Shown: positions 12,201 through 24,226, counted from the first letter of the stretch. The stretch: 64,000 nucleotides of DNA from Saussurea involucrata (GCA_033807775.1 CM066321.1:39532850-39596849), one strand, 5' to 3'. Program-made: numbers and translations. Notes: a model not told the origin generated them from the sequence alone.

Positions 12201-13343
12201 ATAGAATGGGTGGCTTGTTCAGCTGTGGCAGAGCGTACCACTGAACTTTCCTTCAGCCCAACAAGAGGAGCTGAGGAGTCTTTAGCAATAGATTGTTGGG
12301 GTTGCTCCTTGGTTTTCTTAGTTCTTTTGGAACCAAGTTGGGTTTCAGAGTGTTTCCTTTTAAGAGAAGGAATGGAGGTTGCAGCTGGGGTATCAGCGGT
12401 GGGTTTTTCCGCTGAAGGAGCTGCAGAAGTAGAAGAATTAGGGTTTAGAAGAGTTAAAAGAGTAGAAAGACATACCTCGTTTTCCACCGGTTTGAAGTCG
12501 AGTACCTTAGGGCCAACCTGAGAGAGTTTCAGGTTACCCTCTGTTGGGTAGCTGTCCTTCAGGCCTTTTTGGAATACGGCGCTGATGAATCGAGGATAGG
12601 GAACCCATGGAGATCTGTTAGCGACGGAGTCCACTCGGAGTACCAGGTCATCATAGATAATCGATGCCCAGTCTATATGTAGACCTTTCAGCAATGCTAA
12701 TCCCATTGCTTGTTGAGGCTGAGCGGCTTGGTCAGAGGAGCCGGTCTTGGTAGTCATGCAGCTGATTAAATGAGCGAAGATGAAATTTATCTCGCTGGGC
12801 ATTTTAGATTTCTTGATAAGGGTCAGCTTCTTCTCGGGCTTCTTGTCCCTCCCAGTTTCCCATACATAGCCCATTGCATCGAAGAATGCAATGATGGCTT
12901 CCCTGTCTTAGTTTTTCTTGTGGTCAGGGAGGGGAACGAAGGGTTTTTCTTTGGTTGCGATGGGAAGGCTGAGGGCTTTGCGAATGATGGCAGGGGTGAT
13001 CTTCATGGTGCCATAGTCAGTGTCGCAGAGGATGCAGTCAATTATTTTTTAGGGGTCTTTGGCTGATGGTAGCTGAGAATGTCTGGCAGAGTACCAGAAT
13101 TGTTATGGTCAGGGCTGTGGAGATGGAACAGTTCTTCAGGAATTTCACAGCATCATCTAGATGTGTGACTTGCTTTCGAGGAGGAAACTCGAGAAGCGCA
13201 TAGAGGTTATTTACCTTGGTCCAATCTAGTTTGTCAAGAGAGAACTTGACCTGAGGAGCCTTGAGGATGTCCACTTCCTCAGCAGTATTGTCAGCAGCAG
13301 TGTTCTCAGCGATGGTGTTCTTGGAAATGTCAGAGGTTGCCAT
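9244..13343 (-). pseudogene. aORF: long additional reading frame downstream of pol in element B (broken copy)
   Basis: The start ATG is at 13341-13343, by homology to the open copy in element C (61984). About 1,300 codons are implied. From the N-terminus I see a globular domain of about 270 residues, a Ser/Pro/Ala-rich linker, a coiled coil with exact seven-residue periodicity (around 11360-11790), an acidic Asp/Glu-rich tract (around 10810-11000) and a charged C-terminal domain of about 390 residues that is still open (9244-10404). The N-terminal part is broken by a small deletion and frameshift near 13080-13110, and stops follow near 11357 and 10799. The N-terminal domain belongs to a type often found downstream of pol in plant LTR elements. 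It is sometimes called envelope-like, but I see no transmembrane segment or signal peptide. Function unknown. Confidence 0.75.
10501..10645 (-). other. Predicted coding-region intron of the B aORF
   Basis: On the minus strand the frame runs to CAG|GTACATT and would meet a stop at once. About 145 bases later, after a pyrimidine-rich stretch, an AG|TCC acceptor reopens the frame in phase 0 and leads without a stop into the C-terminal domain. An in-frame TAG just upstream of the acceptor supports removal of this segment. It is inferred from one copy; the matching part of C is outside the window. Confidence 0.5.
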
Positions 13344-13346
13344 TTT

Positions 13347-13739
13347 CTGTATTATCAGTTCAACCAAAGATTAACAAATAAAAATAATCTTAATGTGGAA
13401 ATATTTTCCAATAAGATGGTTCGAATTTTGTTCATTTCATTCAGACAAAATGTCTTAATGAAGATTAGGGTTTTTCTTGTTTTTGAAAAACGAAAAGCAA
13501 ACCAAAAAAAAATCTTGTTTTCCAGTTTCCTTTGAAGATTGGGATTCTGGAAAAACGTATGAAGAATAAGTTTAAGATTTGCGTTTTAAACTTGAAGAAC
13601 AACCATGAAAGGTTGTGTTCATAAAACCATGAAAGAAGTGATTTCATTTTAAAAGAGGTTCTTTTGTTTGATCTTGTGAAAACAACGAGAAGATCATTAA
13701 CAAGTTTGAGGAGACAGGTAAAATAAAAGAATTATTAAC
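13347..13739 (-). other. Predicted 5'-leader intron before the B aORF
   Basis: The minus strand shows CAG|GTTAAT at the donor and an ATACAG acceptor three bases before the ATG. Element C has the same donor and acceptor at matching places (61600-61979) although the sequence between has diverged in length (393 versus 380 bp). The interior is T-rich. Confidence 0.5.
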
Positions 13740-13867
13740 CTGGTTCGTTGAAGAAGATGAAGTTCTTAAGTTCTTGAAAAACTTGAGAGCACAAATGCAA
13801 CAGTAAATTCTTTTTCTTAGCTTGGAGAAGAAGTTCGCGTAAAAGTAAAATATAAACCCAGAATGAG

Positions 13868-14023
13868 TTTATATAGAGATTAGAGAGAGAGAAAATCTTG
13901 AGCGGGAAAAGATTTTCATCATGACACGGACACGTGTTTGCATTTGATTGGCGAGTAAACGAAACGTGCAAACGTGTGTCAGAAAGAAGAACGTGTCGGG
14001 GCTTATCCGTTGCAATGACGTCA
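13868..14023 (-). promoter_or_regulatory. Candidate internal promoter of the B aORF
   Basis: Between the pol stop (14224) and the aORF start lie a perfect TGACGTCA (14016-14023), a CACGTG G-box (13931-13936) and, on the minus strand, a CTATATAAA box (13868-13876). Element C has TGACGTCA and CACGTG at the same spacing (61364 and 61451). These ACGT-core palindromes are typical binding sites of plant bZIP factors. Promoter activity is inferred. Confidence 0.45.
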
Positions 14024-16736
14024 CAACTGTCCTTTCATATTCTTGGATGTCTCTGAGGTTTTGAAAACTCAGGGACACTTTAGAAAACATGAAGCACTGA
14101 ATAGAAATATCAGTGTTGGTTTTAGATATCAGCGAATCAAGTTTATTCAGAGAGAAGATGATAGAGTGGGTTATACAAGTTGGTTGTATCCTGTCGCTGA
14201 TCAAATGTGAACCGCTGAAGATTTTATTCCTCATAGTTCAGCATTCCAAGCTCGCTGATGAGAAAGTTGAACCTTGTCTCATCAAGAGGTTTGGTGAACA
14301 GATCAGCTAACTGATAATCAGTTGGGATAAAGTGAAGTTCTATATCACCATTCATCACATGATCTCTGATAAAGTGATACCTGATTTCGATGTGTTTTGT
14401 CTTTGAGTGTAGCACTGGATTATTTGCTATAGCGATGGCACTTGTGCTGTCGCAATAGATTGGAATATTTGAGAGCTGAAGGTCATAGTCCAGTAGTTGA
14501 TTTCTCATTCATAAGACCTGAGAACAACAGCTTCCAGCGGCTCCATACTCAGCTTCAGCTGTGGAGGTGGACACTGAGTTTTGCTTTTTACTTGTCCAAC
14601 TTACCAGCTTTCCACCCAGGAGCTGACATCCTCCTGTGGTGCTTTTCCTATCCATTTTGCAACCTGCAAAATCACTATCTGAATAGGCGATTAGATCGAA
14701 TCCTGAGTCTTTGGGATACCAAAGACCTAGATTCGCAGTACCCTTAAGGTATCGAAAAATTCGCTTTACAGCTTTCATATGAGATATCTTAGGTTCAGCT
14801 TGATATCGTGCACACAAACATGTTGCATACATGATATCGGGTCGGCTAGCTGTAAGATACAAAAGAGAGCCGATCATCCCACGGTACAGCGTGACATTAA
14901 CAGGAATACCCTTAGTATCCTTATCAAGTGTCAGCGGTGGTGCCATAGGGGTTTTCATAGCTGAACTTTCAGTTAAGTCGAATTTCTTCAGCATATCTTT
15001 AACATACTTTCCCTGATTAATGAAAGTTCCTTTTTCATTTTGCTTTATCTGAAGACCAAGGAAATATGTTAGTTCACCCATCATGCTCATTTTATACTCA
15101 TCTTTCATTCTATCAGCGAAACGAGTACAAAGATCAGGGTTAGTAGAGCCAAATATAATGTCATCAACATATATCTGAACAAGAATGATATGTCCTTTTA
15201 CTTTCCTGAAAAATAGAGTTTTGTCGATTTTTCCTCTCTCAAATTGTTCAACATGGAGATAAGTAGAAAGAGTGTCATACCATGCACGTGGAGCTTGCTT
15301 TAAGCCATAAAGTGCCTTATCCAGTTTATAAACATAACCTGGACGCTTAGGATCCGAGAATCCTGGAGGTTGTTCCACATAGACTTCTTCATTCAGCTTT
15401 CCATTTAGAAACGCTGACTTAACATCCATCTGATATACTTTGAAGTCTTTGTGTACAGCGTATGCTAAGAATAGACGAATAGATTCTAATCTTGCTACTG
15501 GAGCAAATGTTTTGTCATAATCTATGCCTTCCTCTTGTCTGTATCCCTGAGCAACAAGACGAACCTTGTTGCGGGTCACAGTTCCATGTTCGTCCAACTT
15601 GTTTCGATAGACCCATTTAGTGCCTATCACTGTTTTGTCAGTTGGTCTTCAAACAAGTTTCCAAACTTTGTTTCTTTCGAATTCAGTCAGCTCTTCTTGC
15701 ATGGCGCTGACCCAGTTTGGATCTTTGAGGGCATCATCTACTTTCTTTGGTTCAGTTAGAGAAATAAAATTAACAAATAAACAAATATTACCTGCACTTC
15801 GTCGAGTCTGAATACCAGCGTTTGGATCACCAAGAATTTGATCAATTGGGTGATTTACAGTCCATCGCTGAGCCGGGGCGTGAGACGTTGACTCAACCTG
15901 AACTGGAGAAGCTGAAGATGAAGCTTCAGCGATGTCTGGAGTATCAGCCAAGAGAGGAATGGGTGTAGTTGTCATTATATTCACTGATTGCTGAGAAGTA
16001 GATGGAATGTCTGAGACATTGGGTTCAGAAGCAGGTATAGTGTTTATAGGAACAGCCGAGACCCATGATGTTTCAGCTTCACTATTCTGCATATTTGGAA
16101 TGATAGTAGGACCATCATCTTCAACTGTATGAGCATGAGGAGTGGGAATATCTTTTGAATCACCAAGATGAGAAAACATCCATTGACTCAATTCTTCAGT
16201 ATCAGCGGACGGTTTAGAGTTCGCTGAACGGGATTCGTCAAACGTGACGTGAATTGTTTCTTCAACAGTTTGTCTTCTTCGATTGAAGACTCTGAAGGCT
16301 TTGGAGACTGAGGAGTATCCAAGAAAGATTCCATCATCATCCTTAGGATCAAACTTTCCAAGGGCATCTCTGTTGTTCAGTATGAAACACTGGCATCCAA
16401 AGATGTGAAGAAAGCTGATTGAAGGATTTCTCCCATGAAAAAGTTCATAGGCTGTTTTATTGAATCTTTTGACTATCAGCGACCTGTTTTGCGTAAAACA
16501 AGCGGTGTTGACAGCTTCTGCCCAAAACTGAGTAGGCAGGTGAGAATCGCTGAGCATTGAACGTGCAGCTTCAATAATTGTTCTATTTCTTCTTTCAGCG
16601 ACTCCATTTTGTTGCGGTGTTCTCACTGATGAAAAGTTGTGAGAAATACCCTTACTCTCAAAGAAGGAATCAAGAGAACTGTTTTTGAATTCAGTCCCAT
16701 GATCACTCCTTATTGAGCGAACGGTCAAATTGTTCA

Positions 16737-18172
16737 GGAATTTGAGAAGTTTTTTCAGATCTGATTGTTGCAAGCTCTCCAAAAACAATATAGAAGAAGA
16801 TTTGAGACGATAGAATCGATTCATGCAAGATAAATCGTCCAGATCTTGAGAATTTTCGCGAAGAACACCGAAAAACTCTCGAAATTTTCGAAAATCACCA
16901 AAACTTGTCGAAATTCGATTCTAAAAATTGGAGATGATCTGGAATCGAATAACGAGCAAATCTTCGAGAGCATATGAGATTTGAGCAAACTTACATGTAG
17001 ATCGGGAAAAAATACTTGAATTGTCGAGATCCGATGATCGTATCGAGAAAAGATTCATCGATTTTGCTCTGATACCAATTGTTTTGTGCAATCTCTTAGC
17101 AATCTTCTGAACACAAAAGTAAACTCTTGAAAACTTCAACATCGAATTCACTTTGAAATCCTCCAAATGAAATAAATGATCTCAAACTTGTTGCAAACTC
17201 TTTTCCTCAACACATATCTGAAATCTTGTTTTCTCACAATCAAATTAACCTTCTAGAATCTTGATTTGTCGCAAATCCTCCAAAACATATCAAATAATCA
17301 CCAATCGAATTTGATGAAGAACAATAAGTCGATCTCCGTAATTATTTTCTTAGAACAAAGATTGCAGAAACTTAAGTTTCTGATTGATCACTTCAGAAAG
17401 TTAAGTTTAATCAATCGAAGATCCAAAAATAGTTTCAGATCTGACTTTGAACAATTAACACATCATCAAACTTTTCTCAGACAATTCATCGAGCATTTGG
17501 CGTACAGAAATTGATTAAGAAGTAGATCTAGAACATCATACCTCTTCTTTTGTCCAAGAACTATCAAGATCTATAAAATCTTCTTCAAAACACAAAATCA
17601 ATCTTCAAGATGTATAAGATCACATAAAATTTACCTTGAATTGTAACATACGAATAAGAACAATCTTGAATCTCTAAATCTTCAAATTAGATCTTGAATT
17701 CTTGAATTGTTGCATAAATGATCGTATCGAATGTAAATTGATTCGATGTAGCTCTGATACCAATTGTAAGTCCCATAATTGAAGCAACAATCAAGAATAC
17801 TCCATAAAGATTGAATAGAAATAGGCATGAAGAACAATTTGTTGAATGATCTCTATTCATATGCTTTACAATACAATGGAGGGAGAATTGAAAGTATACG
17901 ACTCTATCAAAGTATACTGATCTCTCAAATGACTCTCAAAATCTCACTGTGTATTCTCTCTAATTCTTCAAAGTCTCAAATAACAATGTAAGCCCAAGAC
18001 ACTTATTTATAGTGTCTAAAATACAAGACATGGGCCCAAGCCCATTTAACTTCCCATTAAACCCCCAAAGCCCAAAATACTTATAAAGCTAATAACAACA
18101 CATTTGACTTTTGTTGACTTTACATGGACTTTATAAAACTTTCTATATAATTGGGGCTTTCTAGACCCAACA
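16737..18172 (-). mobile_element. Insertion with LTR-like and primer-site-like segments inside B integrase
   Basis: Aligning B pol with C pol shows about 1.44 kb of extra DNA after the codons for ITFV. On the minus strand it opens with a 408-bp LTR-like block (18172 to 17765, TGTTGGGT...GACTTACA) containing a CTATAAATA box, followed by a TGGTATCAGAGC primer site (17751-17762). A second primer-site match (17066-17077) preceded by ...CAAAACA suggests a second LTR end. No second copy of the 408-bp block is present and the left junction removes a few bases of pol, so it is probably one or two truncated small non-autonomous LTR elements. Confidence 0.65.
17765..18172 (-). repeat. LTR-like block of the nested insertion
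   Basis: Bounded by TG...CA on the minus strand, with a TATA-like CTATAAATA near 18005-18013 and immediately followed by a Met-tRNA primer site. Size and layout suit a small LTR. Confidence 0.6.
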
Positions 18173-18936
18173 ATAACAAAGGTGATGAGTTCTTCAGGGG
18201 TGTCACTCTTGGAACGGAGAAACATAACCCATGTATAGCGAGAGAATTCATCAACTATGACCAGTGTATATTTCTTTCCAGCGATGGATTGTTTGTTAAC
18301 AGGCCCAAACAAATCCATATGGAGTAGTTGTAGAGGAGATGACACTGAGGAGACTTGCTTTGACTTAAAGCTTGCTTTGGTCTGCTTCCCTTTCTCACAC
18401 GCTGAACATAAAGACTCTTTGACGTATGAGTGTTGAGGTAGACCAGTGACTAACTCTTTTGAAGAAAGAGTGTTCAGTGTCTTGAAATTCAGATGAGAGA
18501 GCCTTTTATGCCATAGCCAGTTGACATCAGATGAGGCTTTTGAGAAGAAACAGGAGTTCTCAGTGGTTGTTGAGTCCATGTTTATTAGATAAACATTTTC
18601 CAAACGATAACCGCTGAGAGTTATCTTCTCCTTTTTGTCAGTGACAAAGCAGGATTCCTTAGTAAAGATTACTTTGTTATCCTAATCGCAAAGCTGACTG
18701 ATGCTTAAAAGATTATGCTTCAGCCCTTCAACATATGCGACTCTTCTGAAGGTGGTTGTACCATTAGAAAGTACACCAAACCCTCGGGTATGTCCTTTTC
18801 CATTTCCACCGAAAGTCACAGAGGGACCCTTCTCTTCCTTGTATTCAGCGAGCAGGTTTTTCTTTCCAGTCATGTGTCTAGAGCATCCGCTATCGAGATA
18901 CCAGATACCCTTCTTAACCTGCATCACAAAGGAAGA

Positions 18937-21330
18937 TTAGTTTTTCTTGGGTACCCACTTAACCATGTGTACACGTTTGTCAGTGGAAGTAGTTGGAATG
19001 CAAGGTTCAGCAATCTTCGCAGCATTTGAAGATTCAGCTTTGTCAGTCTTCACTTTGGTTAATTTCTTAACCTCAGTGGTCTTCTTTGCCTTGGGGGCAA
19101 TCTTCACCTTAGCTATCTTTTCAGCTTTGGTGGCTGTGGGGCACTTACTAGCAATATGATCAGTAAGTCCACAGTGATAACATTTCCTCTAACTAAAACT
19201 AGTTCTAGGACTATTTGAATGCTGAGCTTTTGATTTTGAATTTGAAGGACCAGCACCAAATAAGCTTTTGGCTTTTGAAATGGGAGGAACATTTAGTTCT
19301 TCAGATTTTTTACCAAGGACATCCACTCTGAGTCTAGGAGTAGATCGCTGAATAGACCCACGCTGAGTAGATCCAGAGATCTGGTTCCTTGATCCAGAGG
19401 AATAAATCACTAAAGCTTTAGAAGCATTCAGCTTTGGTACTAAAATACCCTTCTGAGGATTTTGGTTAAAAGCAATTCATTTACCTTTATCTTTAAAGAC
19501 ATAGGTAGGTTTTGGATAAACCATTTTCTCTTTACCTTTTGAAGAGGTAAAAATTTCCTCAGGGATAGTTGGTCTGGACAAGGAACACTGATAGGATGAA
19601 GTATCAGCGACTGAGGATACGAAAGTTCCAAATAAGAGCATGGAACGATCAGTGGTTGATTCTTGAGTTTCATATTTGTAACCGAGACCACGTTTATCAC
19701 TCAGGGGTATCTAAGACTTAATTATCTCAGTGATCTTTGTTGAAGAATTACACCATCCTTCAACAGTAGCTTTTTCAGCTTTCAAAGCAGCTATAGCTTC
19801 TGCTCGTTCGATTTTGACTAGCTGATTTAAATGCACTTGATCTTTAAAATCTTCTTCAATTTTAGAAAGCTTTTCTATTTGAAGGTGGCAGTTTTTAAGC
19901 TATTCAGCGAGATCAAGGTTTTGGTTTTCAACTATAGTTTTGCCATTCATGGCTTCATATAAACTTCTAGTCAGGAGATCGAATTTACGGAGACTATCAG
20001 CTTCATCAATATTTGCAATATTAGTAAAGAAGGAAGGTGATACCTGAATTGCAGAGGTTGAAGTAGAGGGAATGTCTGAACTTTCTTCCTCATCTTCAAT
20101 CTTTGCCATAAGACAGAGATTGGCTTCATCATCCTCAGAGTCAGATGATGATTCTTCTTCTTCAGAGGCAGCCCAATCGTAAACCATCAGGCCTTTGCCT
20201 TACTTCTTGAAGCTTTTCAGTTTCGCATACTTTTCTTTCAGCTTAGCATATTTGTCATCTTTATTCCTGGGAATAAAGGATTTCTTGGGAAACGCTGAGT
20301 TTCTCGATACTTTCTTAGACCTGCACTCGTTAGTGAAATGTCCAATCTTTTCGCAGTTAAAACAAGTAGCAGTAGCCTTATCAATAGTAGCTGATGATCT
20401 TGGCTTATCAGTTATAGAAAGAGGTTTGTTCTTTCTGAACATTTTCTTTTTGGCGAATCTCCTGAACCTTTTAGTTAGGAGAGCCAAAGATTCATCATTA
20501 TCTGAAGAGTCAGAGTCTGATGACCTTTCAGAGTTACTCTCTAACTCAGTGATAGTGATCGAGGGTCGTTGAGTAGAGAGTTCCTCTGAGATTAAAGCAA
20601 CAGGGGTGCTTTTGGAATCTTTTACAAGATTCTTATTAAGATGGCTTGATTGCTCATGATTCAGCATCGTGCCATATAAGGTAGCAAGGGTCATTGATCT
20701 TAGATCCTTTGACAGCTTGAGACACATAGAATAACTGTCCCAGCTTTCAGGTAAACATTCTAGAAACTTTGTCAGCACTTCAAAGTTAGAATATTCCTTA
20801 CCAGCAGTTTTTAGATCTATTATTAAGCAATTAAAACGTTGGTGAACTTCAGAGAGAGTCTCATTCTTACCACAAATGAAACTTTCATACTGTCTTACCA
20901 GGTTGATCTTTCGAGAGTCCTGGACTTCAGCAGTACCTTCATACTGAACACATATTGTGTCCCGCATGGCTTTTGAGGATTTCAGGTTCATGACGGAATG
21001 GTAGACTTCGTCAGGAAGAGCCATGGATAGTATGGATCTGGCTTTGGTGTCGATAGCCACTTTCTTCTTATCTTCGTCAGTCCACGTATGAACTTCTTTG
21101 GGTACCAGCCTTTCTGGAATAGCAGGTCTATTTTCAGCGGCTGGTACTGCGGCATCAATTCTTACAGGAATAAATGGGCCGTTTTCAAGATAATAAGGCA
21201 TAGTAGGGTCTACACCTTCTAGGAAGAGAGTCATCCTATTTTTCCATAGATTAAAATTATCTCTGGAGAATCTATAGGGTTTTGCAAGAGAACCATTGTC
21301 GATATAATTTGTGTTTGTGTTGGTAGCCAT
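18937..21330 (-). pseudogene. Copia gag of element B, with multiple stops
   Basis: Homologous throughout to the intact 805-codon gag of element C. It has the N-terminal gag region, a UBN2-type capsid domain, a central CCHC knuckle (CFNCEKIGHFTNEC), a coiled-coil region and a second knuckle near the C-terminus (CYHCGLTDHIASKC). In-frame stops lie at 20200, 19900, about 19711, about 19477 and 19189, each a single-base change from the C sequence. Gag ends KWVPKKN then TAA (18937-18939), the same terminus as in C. The first ATG matching C is at 21330; an upstream in-frame ATG exists at 21345. Confidence 0.92.
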
Positions 21331-21397
21331 TTTCAGAAATAGCAAGGAAGAGATTCTTAGTATAGATTAGATCTTGTTTATGAGATTAAACAAATCT

Positions 21398-21409
21398 GCT
21401 CTGATACCA
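21398..21409 (-). other. tRNA-iMet primer binding site of element B
   Basis: The minus strand reads TGGTATCAGAGC two bases inside the 5' LTR boundary at 21412. Confidence 0.93.
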
Positions 21410-21411
21410 CT

Positions 21412-22384
21412 TGTTGGTCCCGAAAGGCTATACAAGTTTGTAGAAGGGGGGGGGGGGGTTGAATACAAACACACAGATTTTACTTTTCTAAATTGTTTAT
21501 TGATAAATCATTAACAATTTACAGCTTGTTGCGGAAACAAGATTAAGGATAAACCTAAATCTAAACAAGTTGGAACACTAAGTTTCTTGCACTAAGAAAG
21601 AGAAGGAAATTACTAATAATAACCTATCTCAAGATAAGAAGGATGAACTTGTCCAGAGTTAGCAAGTTACTTCAAAATGAAGTGAGTTCATCTTCTTATA
21701 TACTGCATGCATTTAATGCATTGCAGTTTACACTTTACACGTGGCAGCAGCTGATTGGTTGCATGTCATTGACCTTTGTTGACAACCTTAGTAGCTGCAT
21801 GTTTGAACAGTGTAGTACAGAGTGGTTGTACGATTTTAGACAATAAGGAGGTTCTTTTTTTGACATATCGTACGGAGACGTGCAAGGGTGGATAAGACAA
21901 AAAGTACTTTGTACGGAGGACTTTATGATCAGCTTTTCGTTGATTCAGCGATCTATCATTCTTTATCAGCGAATGATAGAATTCAGCGATAGCTAAAGTC
22001 TTATACTTGATACTTCACGTTGAGTGGACAAATCTGAGTCTTCACTCATCCGCATCAGTTCATTAGGAGACTTGTCGCTGGTTCTTGAGCTTGATCTTCG
22101 ACTTCAGCGTAGAACCTATGTTGACATGAAACTTGTCTTCAGGGATCATAAGTAAACAACTAACTTATCAGCGATCACCATAAGTACTGAACAGACTCAG
22201 AGTATTATGGTGAACAATGTTCGCTGAATGTTTAATCTAAAGAGCGAGAGTTCCTATCAGCGGTATTGTAAGATCTTAGTACTTATCAGCGATAGTGAAA
22301 CTCTTATACATATTGTTTACTTACAATTTTCACTAAGTATAAAAGAGAGGGTCATTATCAAATCACTGAGGGTTTGGATCAACA
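21412..22384 (-). repeat. 5' LTR of element B
   Basis: 973 bp. Differs from 7997-8975 by nine substitutions and by 13 versus 19 G in the homopolymer; I saw no other indel. Confidence 0.95.
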
Positions 22385-22389
22385 CTCTT

Positions 22390-22979
22390 GCATCAATAGA
22401 TGAAACCACTAACATATGATGGAGAAGGAACATTTTAATCTCCATGAAAAGCCCCAAAATCAGTTAGGGTTTGAGGGGGAAGAAGAGGAAATGATTTGGG
22501 AGAGAAGAGATGGAGTTTGGGAGTGAGAAATGAGAAGCTTACCACCACCAAATGCTCTTGAATCTTCCAATAAACTTCAATACTCTTTCTAGATCCTTGA
22601 AGAGCTCTCAAAAACGAAATCATAGCAATTTGAATCACTAAAATTGGAGTTGAAATGAGAGAGATATGAAGAAATGAAATTTGGGGTTCAAAATCCCGTT
22701 TTTTGCTGATCAGGTTCTCTGTGCGGGTACACTAGCGCCACAACCCATGTGAGACACTGGTCGCCCGGTTTCTTTCTAAACACTGTTTTGGCCATAACTT
22801 CTTCGTTTTAGCTCCGTTTTTGCTCCGGAAAGAACCGTTGGACTCGTATTCGAATTCCCCATCCAACAAGAACATAAAATCTAGGATTTAATCCAAAATC
22901 TTATTTTTCATATTTATCTTAGAAGATCGATTCTACACTGATTCGAAATTGTACTTATCCAAAAATTACGAGTGTTACA
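22390..22979 (-). mobile_element. Right LTR of gypsy element A, part 2
   Basis: Continues the LTR sequence interrupted at 7996 and matches 1641-2235 of the left LTR. It ends TGTTACA at 22979, the outer boundary of element A. Confidence 0.85.
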
Positions 22980-23713
22980 TCTTTAGATTTTAAGAAAATG
23001 TTTTTATCAATAATTCACCTTCTTTTTTTCGTCTAGTCACTTACTTATTTTCTTCTCCTTTATCAACAATTCCTTGTTTTTTTTGGCAGTTTGGGTCAAA
23101 GTTAGTATTTATGTATGGGTCACACGAACACGATTGCACATTGTCAATCAGTTCTCACTTTTCTTATGTAAATGCGATCATTGGTTTCATTTTCTAAATT
23201 GATTGTCTCATATACATTGTTGACAGTGGTATCGATCTCATTTGATTGTAGTAACAACATAAAAATCATATAACATCAATACAATAACAAATAACTTAAC
23301 AATAAACGAATATCAATCTTTTATCAATACAAATCTAGTAAGCTAAAATGTGTAAATGGAAGAGATTAAAAGGTAGACTGTTGTATAACAAAAGGGTTAG
23401 AAAAAAACAATAATGTAGCCAACAAAAACAAAACAAAAAACACTTATGTTTAAATAAAGAAAATGAATGATTAATTAAAATAAAGAAAGAAAAATAAATG
23501 ATTAATAAAAATAAATAATGAAAAACAATAGTTAATACCATAGGGGAAATAAATGTTTAATAACATAAATGGCAATGGTTTGTAAAATAACTAAAAATAC
23601 CTTCATATTTAATAAAAATATAACTTACATATGGGGATCCAAAAGTCATTAACGTATTCAAAAGTATTTTAAAGAATTAGAAAATTGAAAAACAAATGGA
23701 GAAGACATTCTAA
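22980..23713. other. AT-rich intergenic DNA, no gene seen
   Basis: Short A- and T-rich stretches only; ORFs are below 70 codons and without recognisable motifs. Confidence 0.7.
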
Positions 23714-24223
23714 GAGCATCCACAACAAGGATTTCATAACAATTTCATATGAATTGCAAATGTGACACGTAGGATTGCAAAATTAGAAATTGTAGTGGTT
23801 GTGAGTATAATTGCAAAATTAGAAATTGGTTTTGGTAATTTGCAAATGTCAAATCAGTACTTTTTGATGATGTGGCAGTGAATAGTATATGAAATTGTAG
23901 GGAATAATTTCTAAATTAGAAATTGTTTTATGTCAAATCATGTTTTGTGATGTTTTGTAGAGAGTATTTAATTGTAGTTTTGTAGAGAGTATTTAATTAT
24001 AGTTATTTAATTAATAAAATATTTCATATTAAATTATAGTAAAGAGTATTTAATTGTAGTGTTGTATTTGATTAAAATATAGTTTTTTATGATGAGGTGT
24101 CACATTTGCAATTAAGTGAAATTTCATTGTTGTGGGGTATAATTTCAAGATAATTGCAAAGCTGATGTGGCGCTGATGTGGTCCATTTGCAATTGGGATG
24201 AAATTTCATTGTTGTGGATGCTC
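23714..24223. mobile_element. Tourist-like MITE (510 bp)
   Basis: Terminal inverted repeats begin GAGCATCCACAACAA and end with the complement; the flanks are TAA on both sides (23711-23713 and 24224-24226). A 3-bp TAA duplication with GAGCATC-type ends is typical of PIF/Harbinger MITEs. No coding capacity. Confidence 0.85.
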
Positions 24224-24226
24224 TAA

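Larger units (their letters stand above)
14224..18936 (-). pseudogene. Copia pol of element B (protease-integrase-RT-RNase H), interrupted
   Basis: The order protease, integrase, reverse transcriptase, RNase H on the minus strand is diagnostic of Ty1/copia. Visible motifs are the protease LDSGCSRHMTG, the integrase HHCC zinc region, the first catalytic Asp in LHMDLFGPV, the later IRSDHGTEF and GVAERRNRT, the RT active site YVDDIIFGS and an RNase H region ending at 14224. Stops interrupt it at 18682-18684, 15649-15651 and 14509-14511 (the last turns a Trp codon into TGA). A 1.4-kb insertion (about 16737-18172) separates the first integrase Asp from the rest of the catalytic triad. It cannot encode an active polyprotein. 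Confidence 0.92.
7997..22384 (-). mobile_element. Sirevirus-like Ty1/copia retrotransposon B (complete LTR to LTR, coding regions broken)
   Basis: The element is 14.4 kb with LTRs of 979 bp (7997-8975) and 973 bp (21412-22384), both with TGTT...AACA ends and a CTCTT target duplication. In transcription order on the minus strand it has the primer site, gag, pol in copia order (protease, integrase, reverse transcriptase, RNase H) and a very long third reading frame (aORF), then the polypurine tract. Gag, pol and aORF all carry stops or frameshifts, and a 1.4-kb insertion splits integrase. The LTRs differ by nine substitutions plus a poly(G) length change, so the last transposition is recent despite the damage. 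Confidence 0.93.
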
